Assembly (NCBI GenBank): GCA_002839445.1
Contig: PGYB01000005.1
Location: 62,001-126,000, forward strand
Direction of reading: 5' to 3'
Length of the DNA: 64,000 nucleotides
Source of the DNA: Candidatus Riflebacteria bacterium HGW-Riflebacteria-1
Lineage (GTDB): Bacteria; Muiribacteriota; Ozemobacteria; Ozemobacterales; Ozemobacteraceae
The stretch's first letter is position 1. Each line of letters begins with the position of its first letter. The translations under genes and the position numbers were made by a program. This document shows positions 50,411 through 58,485 of this stretch, in pieces. A model generated the notes under the pieces. That model did no database searches, was not told the origin of the DNA, and worked only from the letters and a program-made list of their open reading frames with translations.

Positions 50411-50776
50411 ATGACCGACAAAAACACTGAAAAGGAAAAACTCAGCTTCGAGCGAAAGGATGCCACCAAGGGCTATATTGTTCTCTCGCTGATTGGCGAT
50501 CTGGACATGTGGACACTTCCGGTTGCCAAGGAGCAGATTCAGAAGCTGATCGATGAAAATAAGGTAAAAGTGGTTCTTGATCTCGAAAGAACCAATTACA
50601 TAGATTCTTCTGGTCTTGGCTTCTTTATCGGCACGCTCAAGAAATTGCGCGACGCCGGTGGAGAATTGATTCTGATCAATTTGAATGCCTATATTTATGG
50701 CATTTTCCAGCTGATTCAGCTGCAGCACATTATCAGAACCTACGACAGTCTTGAAGAAGCGACAAAAGAATTTTAA
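50411..50776 (+). CDS. STAS-domain anti-sigma factor antagonist
   Basis: This 121-residue SpoIIAA/RsbV-type protein has the phosphoacceptor loop TNYIDSSGLGFFIGTLKKL near residue 56, where the first Ser is the expected phosphorylation site. GGAGG lies five bases before the ATG at 50411, and a GTG at 50399 overlaps it. Its placement after a receiver-less sigma-54 activator and ComFB protein suggests partner-switch control, but no kinase gene is present. Confidence 0.88.
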   Translation: MTDKNTEKEKLSFERKDATKGYIVLSLIGDLDMWTLPVAKEQIQKLIDENKVKVVLDLERTNYIDSSGLGFFIGTLKKLRDAGGELILINLNAYIYGIFQLIQLQHIIRTYDSLEEATKEF

Positions 50777-50797
50777 CCCCAAAGGGAGAACGCGAAG

Positions 50798-51076
50798 ATG
50801 AAACAGAATATCCACCCCAAAACCAACCTGATCAATGTGACCTGTGCTTGTGGCAACGCTTTCCAGACCATTTCAACCGCCGCCGAAATGAAGGTTGAAG
50901 TTTGCTCTGAATGTCACCCTTTCTTTACTGGCACTCAGCGCTTTGTTGACACAACCGGTCGTGTTGAACGCTTCAAGGCCAAACTGGAAACCCAGAAGAA
51001 GGTTGCCGAAGCCGCTGCTGCGACCAAGAAGGCTGCAAAACCGGCAAAGGCTCAGGCTGAAAGCAAGCCCGAGTAA
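50798..51076 (+). CDS. rpmE: 50S ribosomal protein L31 (zinc form) with Ala/Lys tail
   Basis: [20 protein letters not shown] and [20 protein letters not shown] show the C+ (zinc-binding) type of L31, with cysteines near residues 16, 18, 36 and 39. The usual 65-70-residue protein is followed by about 20 residues of Ala/Lys-rich tail. AAAGGGAG precedes the ATG. A strong terminator closes the operon. Confidence 0.93.
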   Translation: MKQNIHPKTNLINVTCACGNAFQTISTAAEMKVEVCSECHPFFTGTQRFVDTTGRVERFKAKLETQKKVAEAAAATKKAAKPAKAQAESKPE

Positions 51077-51094
51077 ATCAACTGATGATCAGCA

Positions 51095-51137
51095 AAAAAT
51101 CTGCTGCCAGCATGCAATCCGCCGGCAGCAGATTTTT
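51095..51137 (+). terminator. Rho-independent terminator after rpmE
   Basis: AAAAATCTGCTGCC (51095-51108) pairs with GGCAGCAGATTTTT (51124-51137) around a 15-base loop. Confidence 0.92.
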
Positions 51138-51167
51138 GCCGCTTTAACAGAATAGCGGGGGAGAGAA

Positions 51168-51896
51168 TTGACCGTTTTATTGATGCGCAATACTCCAGAT
51201 CCTGACCGTCTGGTTGCTCTGGCGGCCAGACGCTGTTATTCGGCCCGCGCTGCCGGCGAGATCGAAGAGCGCCTGTCTCTCGAAGAAATTGAGCGACTGC
51301 TTGATTTTTTGCGGCAGCGCAATCATCTTTCGCCGTTTGAGCACGCCGAGTTTACCTTTTCGGTAGATGGTGTGTCGCGCGCGCTCTCACATCAGCTGGT
51401 GCGTCATCGTGTGGCTTCATATTCACAGGAAAGCCAGCGTTACGTGAATTACATGAAAGCCCCGCAATTGCCTTATGTAGTGCCGCCGAGCATTGCCGAC
51501 AACGTCGAGGCGGCAGCTATTTATGAGCGTGCGCTTGATGTTACGCTTGCTGCTTATCGCGACATGGTAACGGCCGGCGTTAAACCTGAAGATGCGCGTT
51601 ATGTTTTTCCCAACGCGATTGAGACCAAGCTGATTTTTACCTTTAACGCGCGCAGCCTCTTTAATTTTTTTGAACAGCGCTGTTGCATCAAGGCACAATG
51701 GGAAATACGCAATCTGGCGTTCGACATGCTTAAAGCTGTGCGCAAGGTGGCGCCGTTGATTTTTAAAAGCGCCGGGGCGCCTTGCCAGTTCACTGTTGCC
51801 CCGTATTGCCGCGAGAACGATCAAGAATGTCCTTTATATAAATCGATGGTAAAGAGGATGAATGACAATGACCAGCAAAATTCTGGAAGATCTTAG
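51168..51896 (+). CDS. thyX: Flavin-dependent thymidylate synthase ThyX
   Basis: It makes dTMP from dUMP with FAD and methylene-tetrahydrofolate. The ThyX signature RHRVASYSQESQRY lies near residue 80 (RHRxxSxxxxSxRY). FEHAEFTFSVDGVSRALSHQ precedes it and FFEQRCCIKAQWEIRNLA follows, as in the family. At 242 residues it is of usual length. The start is a TTG after a GGGGGAGAG ribosome site. The last 29 bases overlap the following gene. Confidence 0.95.
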   Translation: MTVLLMRNTPDPDRLVALAARRCYSARAAGEIEERLSLEEIERLLDFLRQRNHLSPFEHAEFTFSVDGVSRALSHQLVRHRVASYSQESQRYVNYMKAPQLPYVVPPSIADNVEAAAIYERALDVTLAAYRDMVTAGVKPEDARYVFPNAIETKLIFTFNARSLFNFFEQRCCIKAQWEIRNLAFDMLKAVRKVAPLIFKSAGAPCQFTVAPYCRENDQECPLYKSMVKRMNDNDQQNSGRS

Positions 51897-52959
51897 AAGC
51901 GAACTTGACGTGCTTGACAACAAAATTGTTGAGTTGCTTGATCAGCGCGCTGTAATGGCCCTCAATGTCAGGGCCGCCAAGCAGGCGGCTGGTATTGAGC
52001 ACTCGCTGGTACCGGTGAGAGAGGCGCAGGTTTTTGCGAAGCTTGGCAAAGCACGTTTGCAGAAGCTCACGCATTCACAACTCGAACAGATTTACGTCGA
52101 AATAGTTTCGGCGTGCCGGCAGTTGCAGTCACAAAACCGTATCTGTGTGCTTGATGAGAAGGCCGGTTGGGTGCATGCGGCGGCGATGAATCGCTTTGGC
52201 AGTTCATGTGAGGTTGTTGCCGCTGACACTTTTGAAGATTTTTCTTCGGAACTGGCAAGAGGTTTTGATAGCTTTGGTTTTGCTTCTTTTACACCTGATT
52301 TTTCTTATGAACGGCTGAATTTTATTGATGCGCTGATGTCAGAGCGGCTTTTTGTCGTCGAAGAGTTCAACCATTCGCCAGAATTTTGTGTGGTCAGTAA
52401 TACTGCCCGCGACCTTTCTGAAACCAGTGAGATATGTGTTACCGCAGACATGCTCAGGCAACTGCGTCAGTTCTTTATCTCACTCTCGTATGATCTTAAA
52501 ATCAAGATTTGTCGCAGCATGACTGAGGTTCTCGAAAACATGCAGAGCGTCAACCCGGTTGCAGGCATTCTTCCTGTCGAGATAGCGAAGTCAGCGGCAA
52601 ATGAGCTGATTATACTCAGGCCTGGTCTTAAGATAGAATCAATGCCGAGAATAAGGTTTTTTACACTGGCTACTAAACCGATAAATGAATACGCTCCCGG
52701 CCTTAAAACACTGTTGCTTTGCGCCATGGACGAATACAGCGACAAACTCAGCCTCGTTTTCTCTGAATTGCGGCAGCAGAATATCAAGGTTACTGATGTT
52801 CACAGTGTTGAATTCTCCGGGAAGCCTTTCAGCAGTGTGGTAGCACTCGAAATGATTTTGCCGGAAAACCGTACCAGCTTTGACCAGGCAATTGCCAAAA
52901 TTGAATCGGCCAGCCTGTTGTTGAAGATCTGCGGGTTTTTTCCGGTGTTTCGCGAATAA
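51868..52959 (+). CDS. Chorismate mutase fused to a degenerate prephenate dehydratase-like region
   Basis: The N-terminal 90 residues are an intact AroQ-type chorismate mutase: LRSELDVLDNKI, DQRAVMAL, RAAKQAAG and PVREAQVF retain the Arg, Lys and Arg-Glu positions. The next 180 residues align in layout with the dehydratase of PheA but lack its signatures. The opening reads LDEKAGWVHAAAMNRFGSS instead of GPxGTFS, no PIENS is seen, and IRFFTLA replaces the catalytic TRF. A possible ACT domain ends the protein. Dehydratase activity is doubtful. An ATG at 51862 is too close to the AGAGG site; 51868 is better spaced. Confidence 0.7.
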   Translation: MTSKILEDLRSELDVLDNKIVELLDQRAVMALNVRAAKQAAGIEHSLVPVREAQVFAKLGKARLQKLTHSQLEQIYVEIVSACRQLQSQNRICVLDEKAGWVHAAAMNRFGSSCEVVAADTFEDFSSELARGFDSFGFASFTPDFSYERLNFIDALMSERLFVVEEFNHSPEFCVVSNTARDLSETSEICVTADMLRQLRQFFISLSYDLKIKICRSMTEVLENMQSVNPVAGILPVEIAKSAANELIILRPGLKIESMPRIRFFTLATKPINEYAPGLKTLLLCAMDEYSDKLSLVFSELRQQNIKVTDVHSVEFSGKPFSSVVALEMILPENRTSFDQAIAKIESASLLLKICGFFPVFRE

Positions 52960-52962
52960 GGC

Positions 52963-54339
52963 ATGAAGATAGTCATTTCGGGCGGCACAGAGATCGGTCT
53001 GCTGTTTGCAAAAATTCTTGCCGACAAAAACGATCTGCATGTTATCGAATCCGACCCCGAAGCCATAAAGAAGCTCGAACAGCTTGATCTACAGGTAATT
53101 AACGGCAATCCTACAGCTTTATCGATACTTCAGGAAGCCAGGGTTAAAGAAGCCGGTGCTTTTATTGCCTGCGCGCATTCTGATGAAGTGAACGTCATTT
53201 CGTGTCTTGCCGTTAAACAGCTGAGTAAGGCGCGAACCTTCTGTTTTGTTAATCGTGCGCATTATTTTGAAACATTTGCTGGCGAGCTTGGCGAAGAATT
53301 GTTAATAGATCGCATAATCTGGCCAGAAATGTTGCTTGGCGAATACATTGCCCAGATCATAACTGTTCCGGGCGCAATCGACGTCAAGGTTTTTGAGAGC
53401 GAGGATCTCAAGCTGCTTGAATTCAGGCTGAAACCCGGTGACGCTTCTGTTGGCAAACATCTTAAAGACCTGAACATACCGACGGGTGCTCTTGCCGTTG
53501 CGTTGTTTCGCGGTGAAGATGTCATTATTCCCGGCGGTATGACTACGCTTGCAGAAGGTGACAAGATAATTTTTATCGGTCATGAGGCGAGCATGAGAAA
53601 GGTAGAGCATCGTTTCAACCCTGCACCCGGGCGCAAAACTCAGAATATTGTTATTGTCGGCGGCGGCAGTGTCGGTTATATACTGGCCAAGGCCCTTGAA
53701 CTCAGCGGAAACGTCAAAGTGCGCTTGATCGAAGCTTCACTAAAGCAGTGCGAAAGCCTGGCCGAGCGCTTGAGCGACAAGGTGCTGATCCTTAACGCCA
53801 ACGGCACAGACGCCAGTTTTTTGCGTGCCCAGCAGGTTGCCAACTGTGACTGCCTGATTGCCCTGACCGGTAATGATGAGCGTAACCTTTTTGTGTCCAT
53901 GCATGCGAAGCAGCTTAATGCCAAAAAGGTCGTTACCCGTGCGCACAATGTCGATAACATTGATTTTTTCGAAAAACTGGGCGTTGACGTTGCCCTCAGT
54001 TCGCAATTTATTGCCGTGCAGAGCGTTAATCGCCAGATTCTTGAGGAAAGCGTCGATGTGTTTACAATTTTTGAAAAGGGCAAGGCTGAAATTCGTGAGA
54101 TTGCTGTTCCGGCCCATTTTCCGCCGACAAAACTCATGGATCTCAAGCTGCCGGCTGGCGTAATTATTGCCGCAATAAGACGCGGCGGGCGTACTATGGT
54201 TCCCTGTGGCCATGATAAAATCAAGGGCAAGGATTATCTGCGGGTGTTCTGCGCTTCAGACCGTGGCCAAACTCTGGCGAATTTTTTACAGGAATACACC
54301 GAAGCTGCTGAAAACGCTTTAGAAGAAGCTGATTCATGA
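52963..54339 (+). CDS. trkA: Trk potassium uptake regulator TrkA
   Basis: This 458-residue cytoplasmic gating protein has two tandem RCK units. The first has ISGGTEIGLLFAKIL near residue 6 and the second VIVGGGSVGYILAKALELSG near 229, both NAD(H)-binding Rossmann loops. Each is followed by a TrkA-C domain (LEFRLKPGDASVGKHLKDLN; AHFPPTKLMDLKLPAGVIIA). It binds TrkH and couples nucleotide state to potassium flow. Its stop overlaps the trkH start (ATGA). Confidence 0.93.
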   Translation: MKIVISGGTEIGLLFAKILADKNDLHVIESDPEAIKKLEQLDLQVINGNPTALSILQEARVKEAGAFIACAHSDEVNVISCLAVKQLSKARTFCFVNRAHYFETFAGELGEELLIDRIIWPEMLLGEYIAQIITVPGAIDVKVFESEDLKLLEFRLKPGDASVGKHLKDLNIPTGALAVALFRGEDVIIPGGMTTLAEGDKIIFIGHEASMRKVEHRFNPAPGRKTQNIVIVGGGSVGYILAKALELSGNVKVRLIEASLKQCESLAERLSDKVLILNANGTDASFLRAQQVANCDCLIALTGNDERNLFVSMHAKQLNAKKVVTRAHNVDNIDFFEKLGVDVALSSQFIAVQSVNRQILEESVDVFTIFEKGKAEIREIAVPAHFPPTKLMDLKLPAGVIIAAIRRGGRTMVPCGHDKIKGKDYLRVFCASDRGQTLANFLQEYTEAAENALEEADS

Positions 54340-55796
54340 TCAGGTTTCGTATCGTAGTTTCGGTTGTTGGCATCATAATACAGGGCTTTGCTGCGCTGAT
54401 GACGGTGCCCTTGCTGTCTGCGCTGCTGTCAAGACAATATGACTCTGCCGGCATGTTCATATTGTGCAGCCTGATCGGTCTTATTGCCGGTCAGCTGGCC
54501 TGGCGTTGCCATCATGAAAAGAACTTTGATGACCTTACCCGTGTTGAAGGTATGGGTGCCGTCGCATTTGCATGGTTAGGCGTGGCGCTGGTCGGCGCTG
54601 TTCCTTATCTAGGTTTTGGTATTGGGTTTGTTGATGCACTTTTTGAATCAATGAGCGGTTTTACCACGACTGGCGCGACGATTCTCAAGGATTTTTCGAT
54701 TCTTAACAGCTCGATGTTTTTTTATCGAGGTTACACGCAATGGCTTGGTGGCATGGGCATTCTGGTGCTTTTTGTCGCGGTTTTGCCACATCTGGCAATT
54801 TCTGGTCGCCAGCTGTTTTTTGCCGAGACTTCATCGGCAAGCAAAGAGAAACTGACGCCGCGGGTCAGCGACACCGCCCGGCGTTTATGGGGCTGGTATT
54901 TTTTTCTGACAGTTATCGAGGCGGTCATTCTGTTTGGTCTGGGCATGCCGCTTAATGATGCCATGGCCAACTCGTTTACTACTATGGCTGCTGGTGGGTT
55001 CTCGCCTCACCCGGAGAGCATCATGGGCTACCACAATGCGGCTGTCGAGTGGGTTATTACTTTTTTCATGTTTCTGGCCGGTGCCAACTTTACCCTTCAG
55101 GTAAAGGGAATCAAGGGCAACCTCGGTTCTTTTTTCAATAATCCTGAACTGCGTTTGTATGTAGTGATTATAGCTGTTGCAACGGCATTGTTAACGTTAA
55201 ATTTGTGTGCGTCAGACTGTACAGGCGGGTTTTTTAACACGCTGCGTACTGCGATGTTTCAGAATATCAGCATTCTGACAACGACAGGTTTTGCAACTGT
55301 AGATTTTGAGTTGTGGTCAGATGGTGCCAAGGTCATACTGCTGGTTTTGATGTTTATTGGTGGTTGCTCCGGCTCGGCCGGCGGCGGTATCAAGGTTATC
55401 CGTCTTCTGCTGATGATACGTTATCTTGGGCGTGTTTTGTTAAGGGCTATCCATCCCAGCGCTGTAATAACAATAAAGCTTGAAAAGCGCATTTTTAAAG
55501 AGTCCGAAATGCAGCCGGTGTTTTCTTTTGTGGCGCTCTATTTTGCTTTTTTTGCAGTCTGTGGAACCTTGGCAGCGCTGATTGAGAACAATCTTATCGT
55601 TGGTTACACCGGCGCTATCGCGACACTGGGTAACATTGGCCCAGGATTTGGCGTAATCGGCCCGATGGGCAGTTTCGCCAGCCTGCACTGGCTGACCAAA
55701 AGCATTTACATCTTCCTGATGTGGGCCGGCCGTCTCGAAATTATGGCAGTAGCTGTCTTTTTGCGCTACGAAACCTGGAGCGACTCACGCTGGTAG
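54336..55796 (+). CDS. trkH: Trk potassium transporter membrane subunit TrkH
   Basis: The 486-residue membrane protein carries four M1-P-M2 repeats. Selectivity-loop segments include MSGFTTTGATIL near residue 110, FTTMAAGGFSPH near 215, ISILTTTGFATVDF near 310 and ATLGNIGPGFGVIGP near 430. The Arg-containing GGCSGSAGGGIKVIR intramembrane loop is present. The gene overlaps trkA by four bases and ends directly against the convergent mnmA gene. Confidence 0.95.
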   Translation: MIRFRIVVSVVGIIIQGFAALMTVPLLSALLSRQYDSAGMFILCSLIGLIAGQLAWRCHHEKNFDDLTRVEGMGAVAFAWLGVALVGAVPYLGFGIGFVDALFESMSGFTTTGATILKDFSILNSSMFFYRGYTQWLGGMGILVLFVAVLPHLAISGRQLFFAETSSASKEKLTPRVSDTARRLWGWYFFLTVIEAVILFGLGMPLNDAMANSFTTMAAGGFSPHPESIMGYHNAAVEWVITFFMFLAGANFTLQVKGIKGNLGSFFNNPELRLYVVIIAVATALLTLNLCASDCTGGFFNTLRTAMFQNISILTTTGFATVDFELWSDGAKVILLVLMFIGGCSGSAGGGIKVIRLLLMIRYLGRVLLRAIHPSAVITIKLEKRIFKESEMQPVFSFVALYFAFFAVCGTLAALIENNLIVGYTGAIATLGNIGPGFGVIGPMGSFASLHWLTKSIYIFLMWAGRLEIMAVAVFLRYETWSDSRW

Positions 55797-56885
55797 TCAG
55801 CTGACCTGTTTTTCGATCCAGCCACCGCCGAGCAGTTGTGAGTTTTTGTAGATAGCGAGGCGCTGCCCTGGTGTCACTGCGCCCAGTGGTTTGTGCAGTT
55901 TAACCAGCGCCTTGTCGCCTTGACGAAAGACGGTTGCCGGCTGCAGAGCCTGGCGATAGCGCGTCTGAATTTCGCATTCGAGGCTGTCATGCTCAAAGTC
56001 GAGCCAGTTCATGGTGTTGGCGCTGAAGCTGTCGCAAAGCAGTCGATCTGGGTCGGTGCTGACTGATATACGGCCGGTTTTTGCGTCGATATCAGTTACA
56101 TAAGCCGGTTTGCCGAGGGCGATGCCGAGTTTTTTGCGCTGGCCGATCGTAAAAAATTCGATACCTTCATGTTTGCCAACAATCTTGCCATTCTCGTCTA
56201 CAAAAACGCCTTTATGCGGTTGCGCGTTGAAGTGTCGACACAGGGTTAAGGCAAAGGTTTCGCCTTTGTAGCCGAAACAGGCATCCTGGCTCTCCTGTTT
56301 CTTTGCGTTGGGCAGACCGAGCTTTGCTGCTATCTCTCTGACTTCGGGTTTGCTGAGTTCGCCAAGCGGCATGTGGCAAAGGTTCAGCTGCTTCTGGGTC
56401 AGCGCAGATAAAAAATAGGTTTGATCTTTTTCGCTGTCAGTGCCTTTAAAAAGCCGGGCCTTTTCGGGGATATCGCGATTGATTACGGCGTAATGACCGG
56501 TAATGATACCGCTGGCGCCTGTCTCTTCGGCAAAACGCTCAAGGACCGGGCCAAATTTAAGATAATGGTTGCATAACACACAAGGATTAGGCGTTCGCCC
56601 GGCCTGATACTCATCAAGCGCGTATTTAAGAATTTTGTCGGCAAAGTCTTCTCTGACCGAGATAAAGCGGTGGGTGATGCCGAGTTTCTCGCAGACCTGG
56701 CGGGCCTGAATATTATCGTCGAGGCCGCAGCACGACTTGGTTTTTTCGCGGCTGTTGTCGCAGGTTTTCATTTTGAGAGTCACGCCAATAACCTGAAAAC
56801 CGCGTTCGAGATAGAGCGCAGCGGCAACCGAAGAGTCTACACCGCCGCTCATTGCTGCGATCAAGGTTTTTTCATTGCCTGTCAT
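55797..56885 (-). CDS. mnmA: tRNA-specific 2-thiouridylase MnmA
   Basis: The 362-residue enzyme puts sulfur on uridine 34 of tRNA-Lys, -Glu and -Gln. The PP-loop AAMSGGVDSSVAAALYL is near residue 10. The catalytic Cys pair lies in NPCVLCNHYLKF near 107 and SQDACFGYKG near 203. Additional Cys in CDNSREKTKSCCGLDD near 45 are seen in some members. The frame reaches 56972, but the conserved start MTGNEKTLIAAMSGG is at 56885. Its stop abuts that of trkH with no gap. Confidence 0.95.
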   Translation of the reverse strand: MTGNEKTLIAAMSGGVDSSVAAALYLERGFQVIGVTLKMKTCDNSREKTKSCCGLDDNIQARQVCEKLGITHRFISVREDFADKILKYALDEYQAGRTPNPCVLCNHYLKFGPVLERFAEETGASGIITGHYAVINRDIPEKARLFKGTDSEKDQTYFLSALTQKQLNLCHMPLGELSKPEVREIAAKLGLPNAKKQESQDACFGYKGETFALTLCRHFNAQPHKGVFVDENGKIVGKHEGIEFFTIGQRKKLGIALGKPAYVTDIDAKTGRISVSTDPDRLLCDSFSANTMNWLDFEHDSLECEIQTRYRQALQPATVFRQGDKALVKLHKPLGAVTPGQRLAIYKNSQLLGGGWIEKQVS

Positions 56886-56924
56886 TTTTATCACCGCCCG
56901 CTTTTCAACATTTTTGCCGGCGTC

Positions 56925-56953
56925 AGCATACCCGATTGCCGCTAAAATTGCAA
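56925..56953 (-). promoter_or_regulatory. Promoter of mnmA
   Basis: On the minus strand: TTGCAA (56953-56948), 17 bases, TATGCT (56930-56925), about 40 bases before the ATG at 56885. Confidence 0.5.
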
Positions 56954-56966
56954 AACCGCAAGAACG

Positions 56967-56997
56967 ATCCACAGATTTTACAGATTATCGCAGATTA
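56967..56997 (-). repeat. Dispersed 30-base repeat, copy 2
   Basis: Reverse-complement match to 41620-41649: both read TAATCTGCGATAATC, then a variable centre, then AATCTGTGGAT. It sits directly upstream of the mnmA promoter. Confidence 0.6.
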
Positions 56998-57169
56998 AGT
57001 CTGATAGGGCGGGTTAAGCTTAGAGCTCATTTGAAAACCTCGATATTGCAAGTCTGTCATCGCGGCAGTTGGCTGCCATAATGCTGTGTGACCGCATAAC
57101 GAACTCATGAACCATGAGACTGTTTCATTCGTGAAAACCATGGGTGGGCCGTGTCGTTGAGAGTCGGCT
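56998..57169. other. Non-coding gap upstream of mnmA
   Basis: No gene, tRNA or clear operator is seen in these bases; short frames are unsupported. Confidence 0.4.
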
Positions 57170-57197
57170 AAAAAAAGAAATCCGGGTTATACCCGGA
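57170..57197 (-). terminator. Terminator (minus strand) downstream of the exported protein
   Basis: On the minus strand TCCGGGT-ATA-ACCCGGA (57197-57181) is followed by TTTCTTTTTTTAG, a good Rho-independent signal. It lies 160 bases past the stop of the gene ending at 57358, leaving a long 3' untranslated stretch with its own TTTGCC/GGCAAA hairpin near 57315. Confidence 0.7.
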
Positions 57198-57357
57198 CTG
57201 AAAAATAAGGAGGCAAACAAATCCATAAACCTTGTCGACCGCGAATGATGTTTTGTTAATGATTATTTGCGCAACAACAGCGTACAAGCGCAGACAGTAA
57301 AGCATGAGAGGCGGCTTTGCCCAACCAGGCAAAACGCCAACAGAGCAAAAAAAGTTT

Positions 57358-58224
57358 TTAATCAGCTATTTCGATTTGTTCTCTTTTGATCTCTGTGACG
57401 ACTGATTTGTATTCTTCTTCGGACTTAATAAAATTTTGCTCAGAAAATGTTAAATCAAAGCTGCTGGTAGATTTGACGCTGCGTGGCCAGCCGTCTTTGA
57501 GACTGATGAGCATGCTGCCTTCGCGCAGCATTTTGACATTGACCTTTACCTTGTTGCCCTGCTGCATGGCGTAATCGGCTTCACTTACGAATTTAAAAGT
57601 GATTTCGGCATCTTTGCCATCGTTAAGCAGTCGTTTGAAGGTGTATTCTCCGCTTATGTCGATGTCATAAGGTGCCTGATTAAAATCGACCGCGACCGGC
57701 TGGGTAAATTTGCGCTGCCACGAATCGCCAATTTTAACCGGGTTCTCTGGGTAAAAAATGAGATCGTGTTGATAATACATCTGATATTTTTCAGGAACAC
57801 CTTCAACGCTGGTGACTATACCGAGACTATTGCGATGCGCTGTTACCGGTGTTTCACGACTGCCCAGACCGCTTGCCCACAAAAGTGACTCAAGCACCGA
57901 GTCGCTCATTCCCTGATTTGGCTGACCAGGCATATAGTAATCGAGACTGGCAGTTGCGATTTGAGTTTCAGAAGTGACGATGCCTGATTCGCGGGTGTTA
58001 ATCAGTCTGGTATTCTGATCGATAGCGAGTCTGAAGTATGTTTCCATTGAGGGCATGAACAGCATCTGCATGCGATTCTTGGCGTGAACTTCAAGTTTTA
58101 TGTCGAATTTGTCTGCCTCGGGAGCGCTGAGGCGTAGCAGATGGGTTTCTGGCTCACCAGTAGCCATACCGGCAAACAAGCACAAACAAAAGACGACAAA
58201 TCCAAACAACCCGCGCAGTTTCAT
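57358..58224 (-). CDS. Exported protein, possibly DUF6263-like
   Basis: The 288-residue protein has a signal peptide (MKLRGLFGFVVFCLCLFAGM, cut near ATG-EPE). The mature part is mainly beta strand (DKFDIKLEVHAKNRMQM; ISGEYTFKRLLNDGKDAEITF). The segment AHRNSLGIVTSVEGVPEKY recalls the centre of DUF6263-type secreted proteins, but the match is by eye only. GGAGG lies seven bases before the ATG. Single gene, with a terminator 160 bases downstream. Confidence 0.65.
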   Translation of the reverse strand: MKLRGLFGFVVFCLCLFAGMATGEPETHLLRLSAPEADKFDIKLEVHAKNRMQMLFMPSMETYFRLAIDQNTRLINTRESGIVTSETQIATASLDYYMPGQPNQGMSDSVLESLLWASGLGSRETPVTAHRNSLGIVTSVEGVPEKYQMYYQHDLIFYPENPVKIGDSWQRKFTQPVAVDFNQAPYDIDISGEYTFKRLLNDGKDAEITFKFVSEADYAMQQGNKVKVNVKMLREGSMLISLKDGWPRSVKSTSSFDLTFSEQNFIKSEEEYKSVVTEIKREQIEIAD

Positions 58225-58485
58225 TATAATTCCTCCAGATCAAGGGTTAAAACCTTAGCGAAATTCTAGCACACAGTTTAATACTTACCCAGAATTATCA
58301 GCGAATCGCTAGCACACCGCGTTCGCCATTTATTCCAGCGAACTGTCGCATCGAATTTTATTAACCCTGTCGTTTTGTTTTATCGTAGCCCCGGATAGAA
58401 AAGGTTTTTTCTATGCCGGCGACCGGGTTGCCTGTATCATGGTTTGTCGGTTGATGTATTCTGATGTTTGCGGAGATCTTTTACT

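Noticed and set aside
57208..57247. AGGAGG suggesting a small gene on the plus strand
   Set aside because: No ATG, GTG or TTG lies at usable spacing, and any frame is shorter than 12 codons.
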